Assembly: GCF_027568515.1 (NCBI RefSeq)
Contig: NZ_JANKZF010000021.1
Location: 19,088-83,087 of the forward strand
Direction: 5' to 3'
DNA length: 64,000 nt
Source of the DNA: Arthrobacter sp. HY1533
GTDB lineage: Bacteria > Actinomycetota > Actinomycetes > Actinomycetales > Micrococcaceae
The notes under the pieces were generated by a model. The model had not been told where the DNA came from. It made no database searches and saw nothing but the letters and a program-made list of their open reading frames with translations. Position 1 is the stretch's first letter; each line of letters begins with the position of its first letter. The position numbers were made by a program, and so were the translations under genes. Positions 17,806 through 27,146 of this stretch are shown piece after piece.

Positions 17806-18867
17806 CTACATCCCCACGTCTGCAAGCAGGTAGCCCACCTCGTGGCGGCCCAGCACGCGGACGCTGCCCTGGCGCTGGTCGCCCAGGGAGATGGGGCCGA
17901 ACTTGACGCGCACCAGGCGCTCCACGGGGTAGCCGACGGCGTCGAACATGCGGCGCACAATGCGGTTCTTGCCGGAGTGCAGCACAACCTCGGCCAGGAC
18001 GTGGCCGGGGGTCGAGTCGACCAGGCGGAAGGAGTCAACCTTCTGCCAGCCGTCCTCGAGCTCCACGCCGTCCTTGAGCTGGGCGCCGACGCCGTGTGCC
18101 ATCGGGCCGCGGACCTGCACCAGGTAGGTCTTCGGGATGCCGTACTTGGGGTGGCTGAGGCGGTTGGCCAGCTCGCCGTCGTTGGTCAGCAGCAGCAGGC
18201 CCTCGGTGTTGGTGTCCAGGCGGCCCACGTGGAAGAGGCGCTCACGGGTCTGCTTCTTCTTCAGGAAGTCGCTGATGCACGGGCGGCCCTCGGGGTCATC
18301 CATGGTGGAGACAACGCCGCGGGGCTTGTTGAAGACCATGTAGACCATGGAGTCGTTGGTCTGGATGGTCATGCCGTCCACGGCAATTTCAACGGTTTCG
18401 GGGTCAACGCGCAGGCCCAGCTGGTTGACGGTCACGCCGTCGACCTGGACGCGGCCTTCAAGGATCATGTCCTCGCACAGGCGGCGCGATGCCACACCGG
18501 CCATGGCCATGACCTTTTGCAGGCGCACGCCCTCGGCATTGTGGATGTCAATGTCATCGGTGGTGCGCTCGGGGCGGCGGTTCTGCTCGGTGGGGCGGTT
18601 CTTGCTGGAGCTTACGGTGCGGCCGTACTGCTCGTTGTTGTACGGGCGGGCACCGCTCTGGCTGGGCTTGCGGGCGCCGGGCTTGGAGCCGCCGGCCTTC
18701 GGGGCACCGAACTTGGAGCCGCCGGCCTTGGGCGCACCGGACTTGAAGCCGCCCGACTTCGGGGCACCGGACTTGAAGCCGCCGGCCTTGGGCGCGCCGG
18801 AGCGGGGCTTGCCGCCACGGGGCTGGTTGTTGCCGGAAGAGCTTCCGGAGCGGGGTGACGGAGTCAT
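17806..18867 (-). CDS. rluB: 23S rRNA pseudouridine synthase, RluB family, with low-complexity N-terminus
   Basis: A 353-residue protein. The C-terminal 240 residues comprise an S4 RNA-binding domain (VRLQKVMAMAGVASRRLCEDM) and a pseudouridine synthase domain with the catalytic Asp in HVGRLDTNTEGLLLLTNDGE. It would isomerise a uridine in 23S rRNA (the U2605 region by analogy). The first 110 residues are basic and repetitive: about four copies of GAPK(A/S)GG between residues 20 and 70, probably a disordered RNA-contacting tail. ATG 18867 has AAGGA nine bases upstream; the longer frame would need a TTG at 18876. It follows scpB by 39 bp. Confidence 0.9.
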   Translation of the reverse strand: MTPSPRSGSSSGNNQPRGGKPRSGAPKAGGFKSGAPKSGGFKSGAPKAGGSKFGAPKAGGSKPGARKPSQSGARPYNNEQYGRTVSSSKNRPTEQNRRPERTTDDIDIHNAEGVRLQKVMAMAGVASRRLCEDMILEGRVQVDGVTVNQLGLRVDPETVEIAVDGMTIQTNDSMVYMVFNKPRGVVSTMDDPEGRPCISDFLKKKQTRERLFHVGRLDTNTEGLLLLTNDGELANRLSHPKYGIPKTYLVQVRGPMAHGVGAQLKDGVELEDGWQKVDSFRLVDSTPGHVLAEVVLHSGKNRIVRRMFDAVGYPVERLVRVKFGPISLGDQRQGSVRVLGRHEVGYLLADVGM

Positions 18868-18906
18868 GAGGTTCAATCCTTAAAATACTTGAATGTGTGG
18901 GTCGTG

Positions 18907-19509
18907 CTAAAAGTGTGGTTCGTCAAAATCCTGGAGGTTTTCCAGGCCGGGCAGGTGAGGTGCAATTTGCGGCAGCTCGTCCACGCTCCCCATCCCCAGC
19001 CTTTCCAGAAAGTACGCCGTGGTCCGGTACAGGAATGCCCCGGACACCGGATCGGTGCCCACTTCCTCAATCAGCCCGCGCTGCACCAGCGTCCTCACCA
19101 CAGAATCCACGTTGACGCCTCGAATGGCGGAAACGCGGGCCCTGGACACGGGTTGGCGGTAGGCAATCACCGCCAATGTCTCCAAGGCTGCCTGCGTGAG
19201 ACGGGCTGTCTGGCCGTCCACAACAAACTGTGACACGATATCGGCGTACGCAGCGCGTGAATAAACACGCCATCCCCCGGCAAGTTGCCGTAGTTCAAAG
19301 CCGCGCACGGGTACAGTGCCACCTTTTCCAGTATAACCGTCGTACTCCCGCGCCAGTTCGTGCAATAGCTCACGCACCGCGTTTGTGGGCAAGCCCACCA
19401 CGGACGCCAGGGCCTCCTCGGACACGGGCTCGTCCACCACCATGAGGACCGCCTCCAGTGCGGCCCGCACGTGGGCGCGAGATTCCTGCGTTGCCTGCTC
19501 TTCGCTCAT
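18907..19509 (-). CDS. scpB: Segregation and condensation protein B
   Basis: A 200-residue ScpB made of two winged-helix domains, the first at about residues 10-90 and the second containing LTQAALETLAVIAYRQPVSRARVSAIRG. ScpB dimers bind ScpA and cap the SMC condensin, helping compact and segregate the chromosome. The ATG overlaps the scpA stop by ATGA, so the two subunits are translated together. The length is normal for the family. Confidence 0.95.
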   Translation of the reverse strand: MSEEQATQESRAHVRAALEAVLMVVDEPVSEEALASVVGLPTNAVRELLHELAREYDGYTGKGGTVPVRGFELRQLAGGWRVYSRAAYADIVSQFVVDGQTARLTQAALETLAVIAYRQPVSRARVSAIRGVNVDSVVRTLVQRGLIEEVGTDPVSGAFLYRTTAYFLERLGMGSVDELPQIAPHLPGLENLQDFDEPHF

Positions 19510-20426
19510 GGCAGTTCCTCCCCGTCGCTGTCGTCGTCAAAGTCACTGCCGCTGCCGGCGGCGATGGATGGCCCGGCGCTCCAGCGCACCAGCAGTTCAC
19601 CGAGCGGGTTGGGCTGGTCAAAGGCCACCAGCTGGTCGCGGAACAGTTCCAGCAGCGCCAGGAAGCGGGCAATGACCACCACGGACGATTCCGCGTCGGC
19701 GCTGAGCTGGGCAAAGGACAGGGGGGCGCCCTCCCAGCCGGCGGGGGCGTCGGCGTCCTCGGGCATCCCTTCGGTCAGCATGGCCACCAGGATCGCGGAC
19801 TGTTCCCGTACGCTGACGGGCTGAACGTGCAGGTGGGCCAGCCCGACTTCCCTGCTGCGGGCTTCCTTGGGTTCCATGGCCTTGGCCGCCAGTTCTGCGA
19901 ACTGTTGGGGCGTGTGGCGCCAGACAAGCTCCGGCAGAAGGGCCGCAAAGTGGGGTTCCAGGCCGGCCTGGCGGGGGAAGCGCCGCGCTTCGCGGTCCAG
20001 TTCGGCACCCATGAGGGAGGCCACTTCCTTGAATGCCTTGTATTGCAGGAGCCGGGCGAACAGGAGGTCCCGTGCCTCCAAAAGTGCCAGGTCGTCGTCG
20101 TTCTCCACCTCGCCGGCTGGCAGCAGCCGGGCGGCCTTCAGGTCAAGGAGGGTGGCGGCGAGGACCAGGAACTCGCTGGCCTCGTCGAGCGCCCACTCCT
20201 GGCCCAGGTCCTGCAGTGCCTTCAGGTAGCTGATGAACTCGTCCGTGACAGTGGCCAGCGCAACATCGGTGATGTCCATCTCATGCTTGGAAATCAGCCC
20301 CAACAGCAGGTCAAAGGGGCCGGTGAAATTCTCCAGCCGCACCTCAAAGCGCCTGGCGCCGTGGTTCTCGCCGCCCTCCCGGGCGGGCCCTGCCGCGATC
20401 CCCGCGGCCTCCGATGGTGAATTCAA
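19506..20426 (-). CDS. scpA: Segregation and condensation protein A (kleisin)
   Basis: A 306-residue kleisin. The N-terminal FEVRLENFTGPFDLLLGLI with KHEMDITDVALATVTDEF is the SMC-neck-binding helix pair typical of ScpA, and the C-terminal winged helix (SFAQLSADAESSVVVIARFLALLEL) binds the SMC head. It bridges SMC with ScpB. The frame begins with a TTG at 20426, directly after the parA stop at 20428; no strong Shine-Dalgarno is seen, so translation may rely on coupling to parA. The last residues (SDFDDDSDGEELP) form an acidic tail. Confidence 0.94.
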   Translation of the reverse strand: MNSPSEAAGIAAGPAREGGENHGARRFEVRLENFTGPFDLLLGLISKHEMDITDVALATVTDEFISYLKALQDLGQEWALDEASEFLVLAATLLDLKAARLLPAGEVENDDDLALLEARDLLFARLLQYKAFKEVASLMGAELDREARRFPRQAGLEPHFAALLPELVWRHTPQQFAELAAKAMEPKEARSREVGLAHLHVQPVSVREQSAILVAMLTEGMPEDADAPAGWEGAPLSFAQLSADAESSVVVIARFLALLELFRDQLVAFDQPNPLGELLVRWSAGPSIAAGSGSDFDDDSDGEELP

Positions 20427-20427
20427 G

Positions 20428-21309
20428 TTAGGGGGAACCGCCGCGGGCGATCAGTTCCTTGGCCAGCCGGCGGTAGGACTCGGCGCCCTGGTGGTTGGCG
20501 GCGTAGGAGGTGATGGGTTCGGCGGCCACGGAGGCGTCGGCGAACTTGATGGTGCGCTTGATGACTGTTTCGAAGACCTTGTCGCCGAAGGCCTCCACGA
20601 GGCGGGCCAGGACTTCACGGGCGTGGAGGGTCCGCGCGTCGTACATGGTGGCGAGCACGCCGTCCACCTGCAGGCCCGGGTTCAGGCGGTCCTGCACCTT
20701 GTCAATGGTCTCCACGAGCAGTGCCACGGCGCGCAGGGCGAAGAACTCGCAGATGAGCGGGATGATGACGCCGTGGGCGGCAGTCAGGGCGTTGACGGTC
20801 AGCAGTCCCAGGGAGGGCTGGCAGTCGATCAGGACCACGTCGTAGTCGTCCTCGACCTTGCGCAGCGCGCTGGCCAGGACTTGCTCGCGGGCAACTTCAT
20901 TGACCAGCTGGACCTCGGCGGCGGAGAGGTCGATGTTGGCCGGCAGCAGGTCAATGTTTTCCACGTCGGTGTGGATGATGGCGTCGCGGATGTCAACCTT
21001 GCGGTCCATCAGGACGTTGTAGACGGTCATGTCGAGTTCGTGGGGGTTGGTGCCCAGGCCGGCCGAGAGTGCGCCCTGCGGGTCGAAGTCGACCATGAGG
21101 ACCCTGCGGCCGGACTCTGCCAGTGCCGCACCGAGGTTGATGGTGGAGGTGGTCTTTCCCACGCCGCCCTTTTGGTTCACCATGGCGATGATGCGTGCGG
21201 GGCCATGGGAGCTAAGGACGGGGGGCTCCGGGAATTCGGTCAGGGGCCGGCCGGTGGGGCCCAATACATCCTCGCCGGCGAATGCCGTTGCACCCTGCTC
21301 GTTGCTCAC
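20428..21309 (-). CDS. parA: ParA-family chromosome partitioning ATPase
   Basis: A 293-residue Walker-type ATPase. The deviant Walker A is KGGVGKTT (residues 47-54), Walker B lies in DYDVVLIDCQPSLG, and MVDFDPQGALS is the A' motif. This is the second ParA found upstream of scpAB in actinobacteria, distinct from the Soj/ParB pair near oriC, so a role linked to condensin loading is likely. The start is GTG 21309 (SNEQG follows). It is the first gene of the minus-strand operon; upstream the DNA switches to plus-strand accessory genes, breaking the usual adjacency to xerD. Confidence 0.93.
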   Translation of the reverse strand: MSNEQGATAFAGEDVLGPTGRPLTEFPEPPVLSSHGPARIIAMVNQKGGVGKTTSTINLGAALAESGRRVLMVDFDPQGALSAGLGTNPHELDMTVYNVLMDRKVDIRDAIIHTDVENIDLLPANIDLSAAEVQLVNEVAREQVLASALRKVEDDYDVVLIDCQPSLGLLTVNALTAAHGVIIPLICEFFALRAVALLVETIDKVQDRLNPGLQVDGVLATMYDARTLHAREVLARLVEAFGDKVFETVIKRTIKFADASVAAEPITSYAANHQGAESYRRLAKELIARGGSP

Positions 21310-21468
21310 CTGTCAGTCCACACTTTCGCTGCTTAATTGTTTCTCACCACTGCCATCTCCTAGGTTACCGGGTGGCGGGGGCATGTTTTGGACATTTGGC
21401 GCCCATCACCTTTTGAGCCTTGACCCTCAACTTGAGGCTGAACGTTACCGCGCGCCTATACTTCGAAG

Positions 21469-22221
21469 GTGAACAGCAAAGCAGGCGGCGCCCAGAACAA
21501 CGTTCCCCCAGAAAGCCCGCAGTCCCCCCGGCGGGACGTGGTGCGGGCCGAAAAACTGCAGGCCGGCTATGCCGGAAAGGCAGTGTGCGGCGTGGTCAGC
21601 TTCAGCCTCCACGCGGCCCAGGCCCTGGCCCTGGTGGGCCCCAACGGCGCAGGCAAGTCGACAGTGGTGAAAACCGTTGTGGGTCAGCTCGAGGCCGTCT
21701 CCGGAACCACGCTGGTCAATGGTGCCGAGGTTGACGACAGGACGCTGGACTTCCGCCGCGAGGTTGCCGTGGTGTTCGACGACGACGCGTTCTTCCCGGC
21801 CCTGACGGTGGAGGAACACCTGGCGATTGTCTCCGCCGGGCATGGCGTGGAAGACGTGGAGGCGGTCATTGCCGCCGAGCTGGAGTTCTTTGGCCTGGCC
21901 GCCCTGGCCAAGTCCCGTCCCTACAACCTGTCCTCGGGGCAGCGCCGGCGCATGCTGCTGGCCGCCGCGTTTGTGCGCCCGCGGTCGCTGCTGGTGCTCG
22001 ACGAGCCCGAGCAGCGCCTGGACACGGCCATGCGGCACAAGCTGGCGGACCGGCTGCGCGCCGAGGTGGACGCCGGGCTGGCCCTGCTGGTTGTCACGCA
22101 CGACCCCGACTTCCTGGCCGCCGTGGCCACCAAGGCCCTGTTCATTGCCGACACCATCCACACCATGACTCCCCGGCAGGCGGCCGCGGCCATCGCCTCC
22201 GAGAACCCGCACGCGGACTAG
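21469..22221 (+). CDS. ABC transporter ATP-binding protein
   Basis: A 250-residue ABC ATPase. Walker A is GPNGAGKST, the signature NLSSGQRRR and Walker B LLVLDEPEQRLD, with an H-loop His in VVTHDPDF. The Q-loop falls in the segment around VVFDDDAFFPALTVEEHL. It starts with GTG and is followed after 5 bp by a polytopic membrane protein that is surely its partner. Such pairs in actinobacteria resemble exporters of the CcmA/NodI type; the substrate is unknown. It is transcribed divergently from parA across 159 bp. Confidence 0.9.
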   Translation: MNSKAGGAQNNVPPESPQSPRRDVVRAEKLQAGYAGKAVCGVVSFSLHAAQALALVGPNGAGKSTVVKTVVGQLEAVSGTTLVNGAEVDDRTLDFRREVAVVFDDDAFFPALTVEEHLAIVSAGHGVEDVEAVIAAELEFFGLAALAKSRPYNLSSGQRRRMLLAAAFVRPRSLLVLDEPEQRLDTAMRHKLADRLRAEVDAGLALLVVTHDPDFLAAVATKALFIADTIHTMTPRQAAAAIASENPHAD

Positions 22222-22226
22222 CCGCC

Positions 22227-23873
22227 ATGGCAGCCATGCAGACGAGCGAGCGCTTCAGCGCCAGGGAAATCCGCCAATACACGTTCCGGGCCGGGCTCAG
22301 CCGCACCCAGGGCGGGCTCATGGAACTCATCTCGGAGGTGTACACCTCCATCCTGGGCGGGCTGACCCTGCTCACCATGGCGGGTGCCCTCATCGTGGCC
22401 CTGCGCCACAACCTGGGCGTTGGCGACGAATCCGCCCTCCTGGCCTCCGCCGTCGCCCCCGGATTCCATTCCGTGACGCTGCTGCAGGCCAGTGCCACCG
22501 TGCTGCTGACCCTGGCCGCCGCGCTGCTCAGCGTGGAAATGACCATGGGGCCGGTGGCCATGACACTGCCGCAGACTGCCTGGTGGCTTGGCCTGCCCGT
22601 GCGGCGCCGCGGCTTCATCCAGCCCGGCTTCCTCAAGTCCCTGCTGTGGCCCACCATTGCGGCCGTGGTGGTGGTCCTGCCCATGGCGTTGGGCATGGCC
22701 AGCTCTCCGACGCCGGGCCGCCTGGCCCTTTCGGTGCTGTGCGGTGCCGGGCTGGCCTGGCTGCTGTACGGCATTGCCGCCTGGTGCCAGGTGACCGGCT
22801 CCGGTGCGTGGCTGCGCAAGGCCATGGGCGCCATCACCCTGTTGGCGCCGCTGACGCTGGTGGCCACGGCCCTCTACAACAACGGTGCCGGGGCTGCAGC
22901 CATCACGGGCCACCAGACGGCGTGGATGGAATACCTCCCCACCAGCTGGCCCCTCCTGGTGGCCGACGGCGCCACCTGGCCGCTGCTCATCGTGGCCCTT
23001 GCGCTGGGGTTGCTGGTGCTGGTCAACGCCAACCTGGAGCGGATTTCGACGGCGGCGCTGAAGAAGGCGGCCGCGGCGGGCGCCTACGCGGCCAGTTCGC
23101 TGCTGTCCATGGATGCCACCGAGCTGTCCCGCTCACTGGGCGGAGGCACGGCCACGGGCAGCACCAAGGTGAGGCTCAAGCTGGCATTCAAGGGCGGGAC
23201 GGACTTGGCCCGCAGCGTCAAGACCCTGGCGGCAACGCATGCCACCATGGCGCTGCGCTCCCCCGCCGTGCTGCTGCGCGTCCTGGTGCTGGCCGCGATA
23301 CCGGCCTCACTGGCGTCCGTGGAGTTTTTGGGCAACGCCGTGCTGATCGCCGTGGCCCTGTACCTGTGCGCCCACTTTGCCGCGACGGCGCTGGGCGCCA
23401 CTGCACGCTTTTCGGCGGGAAATCCCGCCGTTGACATGCTCATGCCGTTGCCGGCCAAGACCGTGCGGCAGGTGCACTTCCTGGTTCCCGGCGTGCTCAT
23501 GACGGTCTGGATGCCCCTGTGCTTCGGGCTGCTGCTGGCCCTGGGCGTGGGGTCCCCGGCACTGCTGACGCTGGCCTTCCTGGCCGGGCCCGGCCTGGGT
23601 GCGGCCACGCTGCGTGCGGCATTCCGCCCGGCCCCTGACTGGAACATGCCGGCCGTGGCCTCCCCCACCGGCCCCATTCCCACAGGTGCCATCCGCTCGT
23701 TCCTGATTGGCCCGGACCTGACGCTCATTGTGCTGCTGCCCGTGCTAATCTGCCTCATTTCCGGCGGCGTCCCGCTCGTGGCGTTCCCCGCCCAACTGAC
23801 GCTCACGTGGCTGGCGTTCCTGTGGGGCACCCACATCCGCAAGCCAAAACCTGCCGTGCAACCGGCCAAGTAG
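22227..23873 (+). CDS. Polytopic ABC-transporter membrane protein (DUF6297-like)
   Basis: A 548-residue integral membrane protein with about ten to twelve hydrophobic helices, including ILGGLTLLTMAGALIVALR, TVLLTLAAALLSVEMT, AAVVVVLPMALGMA and VLLPVLICLISGGVPLVAF. It has no ATPase motif of its own and pairs with the ATP-binding gene 5 bp upstream. The family is known from actinobacteria only as an uncharacterised ABC permease-like group, so the transported compound is not known. ATG 22236 is an alternative start. The gene ends before a 24-bp palindrome that separates it from dctA. Confidence 0.75.
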   Translation: MAAMQTSERFSAREIRQYTFRAGLSRTQGGLMELISEVYTSILGGLTLLTMAGALIVALRHNLGVGDESALLASAVAPGFHSVTLLQASATVLLTLAAALLSVEMTMGPVAMTLPQTAWWLGLPVRRRGFIQPGFLKSLLWPTIAAVVVVLPMALGMASSPTPGRLALSVLCGAGLAWLLYGIAAWCQVTGSGAWLRKAMGAITLLAPLTLVATALYNNGAGAAAITGHQTAWMEYLPTSWPLLVADGATWPLLIVALALGLLVLVNANLERISTAALKKAAAAGAYAASSLLSMDATELSRSLGGGTATGSTKVRLKLAFKGGTDLARSVKTLAATHATMALRSPAVLLRVLVLAAIPASLASVEFLGNAVLIAVALYLCAHFAATALGATARFSAGNPAVDMLMPLPAKTVRQVHFLVPGVLMTVWMPLCFGLLLALGVGSPALLTLAFLAGPGLGAATLRAAFRPAPDWNMPAVASPTGPIPTGAIRSFLIGPDLTLIVLLPVLICLISGGVPLVAFPAQLTLTWLAFLWGTHIRKPKPAVQPAK

Positions 23874-23922
23874 GACCCACGCCCGGGTGCCCCACGCGTC
23901 GAGTCTGACGGAGAAGTGCCGA

Positions 23923-23946
23923 GGGAGACGTTGCGCAACGTCTCCC
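23923..23946. terminator. 24-bp perfect palindrome between convergent genes
   Basis: GGGAGACGTTGC is followed immediately by its exact complement, giving a loop-less 24-bp palindrome between two convergent stop codons (23873 and 23989). Most simply it is a shared terminator. A protein-binding site is an alternative, because a terminator normally keeps a loop. Confidence 0.55.
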
Positions 23947-23988
23947 ACTGCCCTGTCCCGCAGAATCGACGAACAGGGGCCGGGAGAA

Positions 23989-25380
23989 CTAGACCGCGAC
24001 GGGCACGCGCACCGGATCCTGCGCCCCGGTTCCCCCGTTTTCCGCCCCGGCTCCCCCGTTGTCGGCGCCGTTGGAGTCCGAGCCGTGGCCGTCGTCGTCA
24101 ACTGACAACTCATCGAAGGGGTCGCGGCCGGCCAGGACCTCGCGGGCCTTGTCAACGTCCAGCTCCCGCGTCCACTTGCCGATCAGCAGCGTGGCCACGG
24201 CGTTGCCCGTGAAGTTGGTCAGCGCGCGGCACTCGGACATGAACTTGTCGATGCCCACAATGACACCCATGCCATCCAGCAGCACCGGCTTGTGGGCGGC
24301 GAGCCCTGCGGCCAGCGTGGCCAGGCCGGCACCCGTGACCCCGGCGGCGCCCTTGGAGGCGATCACCATGAAGACCAGCAGGCCGATCTGCTCGCCGAGG
24401 TTCATGGGCAGGCCCATGGCGGTGGAGATGAACAGGGCGCTCATGGTCAGGTAGATGGCCGTGCCGTCCAGGTTGAAGGAGTAGCCGGTGGGGACCGTGA
24501 TGCCAACAACCGGCTTGGACACGCCGGCGTGTTCCATCTTGGCCATGAGTCGCGGCAGCGCCGATTCGGAGGAGGAGGTGGCGAAGATCAGCAGGTATTC
24601 GCGGCCCAGGTAGCGCATCAGGGTGAAGATGTTCAGGCCGGTGACCAGGCGCAGCAGGGAGCCGAGTATGACCACGATGAACAGGGCGCAGGTTAGGTAG
24701 AACGCACCCATGAGGATGGCCATGGAGCCAATCGCGGCCCAGCCCGTGGCGCCAACCACTGCGGCAATGGCGCCAAAGGCACCGATCGGGGCCAGCCACA
24801 TGATCATGGTCATGAGCTTGAACACCACTTTTTGGATGTGCTTGACGGCGTTCAGGACCGGTTCGCCTGACTTGCCCAGGGACTGCACTGCGAAACCGAC
24901 CATGAGGGCCAGCACCAGGGTGGGCAGCACGGGGATGTCGCCCGGGATCATTTCCATCAGGAACTTCACCGTGGAGTTCTCCTCGGCGCCGCCGCCGGCC
25001 TTGTACGGCTGCAGGTGCAGGCCGGCCCCGGGGTGGATGATGTTGCCCACCACCAGGCCGATTCCCAGCGCCACGGTGGACATGGTCATGAAGTACAGCA
25101 GCGCCAGGCCGCCCACCTTGCCCACCGTCGCCGCCTTGGCAATGGAGCCCACGCCAATCACCAGTGTGCAGAAGATGATGGGCGCAATGACCATCTTGAT
25201 GAGCGAGATGAACATGGTGCCCAGCGGCTTGAGCGCCTTGCCCAGTTCGGGGGCCAGCAGGCCGATCGCCGCGCCGAGAACCACCGCCGCGATGACTGCA
25301 ATGTAAAGCCAATGGGTCTTGTCCATCCGGCGCCGCGGCGGCGTTGCCGTGGCGGCTGTCCCTCGTCCTTGAGAGCTCAT
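23989..25380 (-). CDS. dctA: C4-dicarboxylate:cation symporter (DctA, DAACS family)
   Basis: A 463-residue secondary transporter of the DAACS family with eight membrane helices and two re-entrant loops. GYSFNLDGTAIYLTMSALFIS and the C-terminal MSECRALTNFTGNAVATL are diagnostic of DctA-type carriers, which import succinate, fumarate, malate or aspartate with protons or sodium. The last 50 residues are hydrophilic and acidic and vary between species. GGAG lies five bases before the ATG. The gene diverges from a CitA/DctB-like sensor kinase across 128 bp, so the two-component system is its probable regulator. Confidence 0.92.
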   Translation of the reverse strand: MSSQGRGTAATATPPRRRMDKTHWLYIAVIAAVVLGAAIGLLAPELGKALKPLGTMFISLIKMVIAPIIFCTLVIGVGSIAKAATVGKVGGLALLYFMTMSTVALGIGLVVGNIIHPGAGLHLQPYKAGGGAEENSTVKFLMEMIPGDIPVLPTLVLALMVGFAVQSLGKSGEPVLNAVKHIQKVVFKLMTMIMWLAPIGAFGAIAAVVGATGWAAIGSMAILMGAFYLTCALFIVVILGSLLRLVTGLNIFTLMRYLGREYLLIFATSSSESALPRLMAKMEHAGVSKPVVGITVPTGYSFNLDGTAIYLTMSALFISTAMGLPMNLGEQIGLLVFMVIASKGAAGVTGAGLATLAAGLAAHKPVLLDGMGVIVGIDKFMSECRALTNFTGNAVATLLIGKWTRELDVDKAREVLAGRDPFDELSVDDDGHGSDSNGADNGGAGAENGGTGAQDPVRVPVAV

Positions 25381-25508
25381 GGTGACTCCTTGTGTCGCTG
25401 GTGATTAGCATTGGTGGGTGTGGCGTGCGATCCGCCTCACACAAGACTGTCCCGGAAAGTGACACACCTCACTGTTGTGTTCATATTGGTCGCACGAAAG
25501 GGTTCACA
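25381..25508. promoter_or_regulatory. Divergent promoter region, dctA / sensor kinase
   Basis: This gap should carry promoters for both genes and the response-regulator site. GTG-rich motifs occur (TGGTGGGTGTGG near 25410; AGTGACACACCTCACT at 25458-25473 has AGTG/CACT ends), but no clear operator can be assigned. Confidence 0.35.
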
Positions 25509-27146
25509 ATGGTGTGGCGGCGATGGAGCATTGCCAGCAGGCTGTTTGCTGCAAATCTGCTCTTTGTTCTTGTTTTGACGGCCGGCCTGGCCGCCGCCAT
25601 GGTGGCCGACGCCGGCTCCCGCACCCACGAGCAGACCAGCCAGCGCATGCTTTCGGTGGCCACGGCGCTGGCCGATTCCCCGTTCGTGGCGGCAGCGGCC
25701 GCGGCCCCCGACCCGTCGGCGGTTCTCCAGCCTTATGCGCAGGAGGTCATGCGCGACGCCCACGTTGACTTCATCACCATCATGGATCCGCGGGGCATCC
25801 GCTGGACCCACCCCAACCCGGCGGAAATCGGCAAGCCCTATGTGGGCTCCATTGCCCAGGCCCAGGCGGGAAACACGTATTTTGAGACCACGGCCGGCAC
25901 GCTGGGCCCCTCAGTGCGCGTCATTGTGCCCATCAAGGACGCGGCCGGCACGGTCACCGGAATGGTGGCCGCCGGCGTGACTGTCAGCAACGTCCAGGTC
26001 CTCGTGGCGGCCCGGATCCCGGCGGTGCTTGGCCTTGCCACGGCGCTGCTGCTCGCCGGGTCCCTGGCCGCCTGGGCCCTGGGCCGGTACCTCAAGCGCG
26101 TGACATTTGGCTGGGGCCCGGCGGAACTGGGCCAGCTGTTCGCCTACTACGAGTCGGTGCTGCATTCCGTGCGCGAGGGACTCGTGCTGCTGGACACCCA
26201 CGGCTCCATGGTCCTCTACAACGACCACGCCGCCCTGCTGCTGGGCATCGATCCGCCGCCGTCGAATTCCCCGGGGCCCCGGGGCCAGGCAAGCGGCACG
26301 CGCCTGGACGCGCTGGGTCTGCCCGATTCGCTGCGCGAGCTGCTGGCGAGCGGGCGCACGGCCACTGACGAGGTGCACCTGGCCGGTGACAGGCTGCTGG
26401 TCGTCAGCCAACGTCCCGCCCGCGCCCCGGGAGCCAACTCCCCCGCCGGGACGGTGGCCACCCTGCGCGACCACACCGAACTGACCGGGCTGGCCGGGCG
26501 CCTGAACAGCACCGAGACACTTGTTGAGGCGCTCCGCGCGCAAACCCACGAGCACGCCAACCGGCTCCACGCCATCATCTCCCTGATCGAGCTGGACCGG
26601 CCGCGGGAGGCGCTGGACTTTGCCGCCGCCGAGCACGCCCAGAACGTGCAGTTGGGCGGGGAGTTCGTCGGCGCCCTGGACGAGCCCTTCCTGGCGGCCC
26701 TGCTGCTGGGCAAGCGCGCCCAGGCCGATGAACGCGGGGTGGAACTGGAACTCACCGCCGCCGGCACACTGCCGCCGGACATGCTCGACGCCCGCGAGCT
26801 CGTGACCCTCCTGGGCAACCTGGTGGACAACGCCATCGAGGCCGCGGCGGCGCATGGCCCGCACCCAACGGTCTGGGTGGACCTGCTGGTGGCCGACGGT
26901 TCCCTGACCATCACGGTGGCCGACAACGGCCCGGGCCTGCCCACCACCGACCTCGATGTGCTGGGCAGGATTGGCACCACGGGCAAGACCTCTGTTGCCC
27001 CGGGCGGGCGCGGCTACGGCATGGCCCTGATCCGGCGCGCCGCGGCCGCCCTGGGCGGCAGCGTCTCCGGCGAGAACGACGGCGGCGCCGTCATGACCGC
27101 CGTCGTGCCGCTCACCCGCGGGGCAGCCGAGGGAGGCACGCCATGA
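25509..27146 (+). CDS. CitA/DctB-type sensor histidine kinase
   Basis: A 545-residue membrane kinase. The first transmembrane helix (LFAANLLFVLVLTAGLAAAM) is followed by an extracytoplasmic PAS-like sensor (about 35-170, with IMDPRGIRWTHPNPAEIGKPY), a second helix (LGLATALLLAGSLAAWALG), a cytoplasmic PAS (about 220-310), the phosphoacceptor box THEHANRLHAI with His347 in DcuS-like arrangement, and an HATPase domain (NLVDNAIEAA, then DNGPGLP). Such kinases sense di- or tricarboxylates. ATG 25509 is chosen because AAAGGG lies six bases upstream; the longer frame would add 39 unlikely residues. It overlaps the regulator gene by ATGA. Confidence 0.9.
   Translation: MVWRRWSIASRLFAANLLFVLVLTAGLAAAMVADAGSRTHEQTSQRMLSVATALADSPFVAAAAAAPDPSAVLQPYAQEVMRDAHVDFITIMDPRGIRWTHPNPAEIGKPYVGSIAQAQAGNTYFETTAGTLGPSVRVIVPIKDAAGTVTGMVAAGVTVSNVQVLVAARIPAVLGLATALLLAGSLAAWALGRYLKRVTFGWGPAELGQLFAYYESVLHSVREGLVLLDTHGSMVLYNDHAALLLGIDPPPSNSPGPRGQASGTRLDALGLPDSLRELLASGRTATDEVHLAGDRLLVVSQRPARAPGANSPAGTVATLRDHTELTGLAGRLNSTETLVEALRAQTHEHANRLHAIISLIELDRPREALDFAAAEHAQNVQLGGEFVGALDEPFLAALLLGKRAQADERGVELELTAAGTLPPDMLDARELVTLLGNLVDNAIEAAAAHGPHPTVWVDLLVADGSLTITVADNGPGLPTTDLDVLGRIGTTGKTSVAPGGRGYGMALIRRAAAALGGSVSGENDGGAVMTAVVPLTRGAAEGGTP

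Noticed and set aside
17170..18858. 562-residue plus-strand frame opposite tyrA and rluB
   Set aside because: Shadow of two housekeeping genes with clear families.
25392..25508. Extended N-terminus for the sensor kinase
   Set aside because: The added residues are Cys/His/Ser-rich and not signal-like; ATG 25509 has AAAGGG and leads directly into the first membrane helix.
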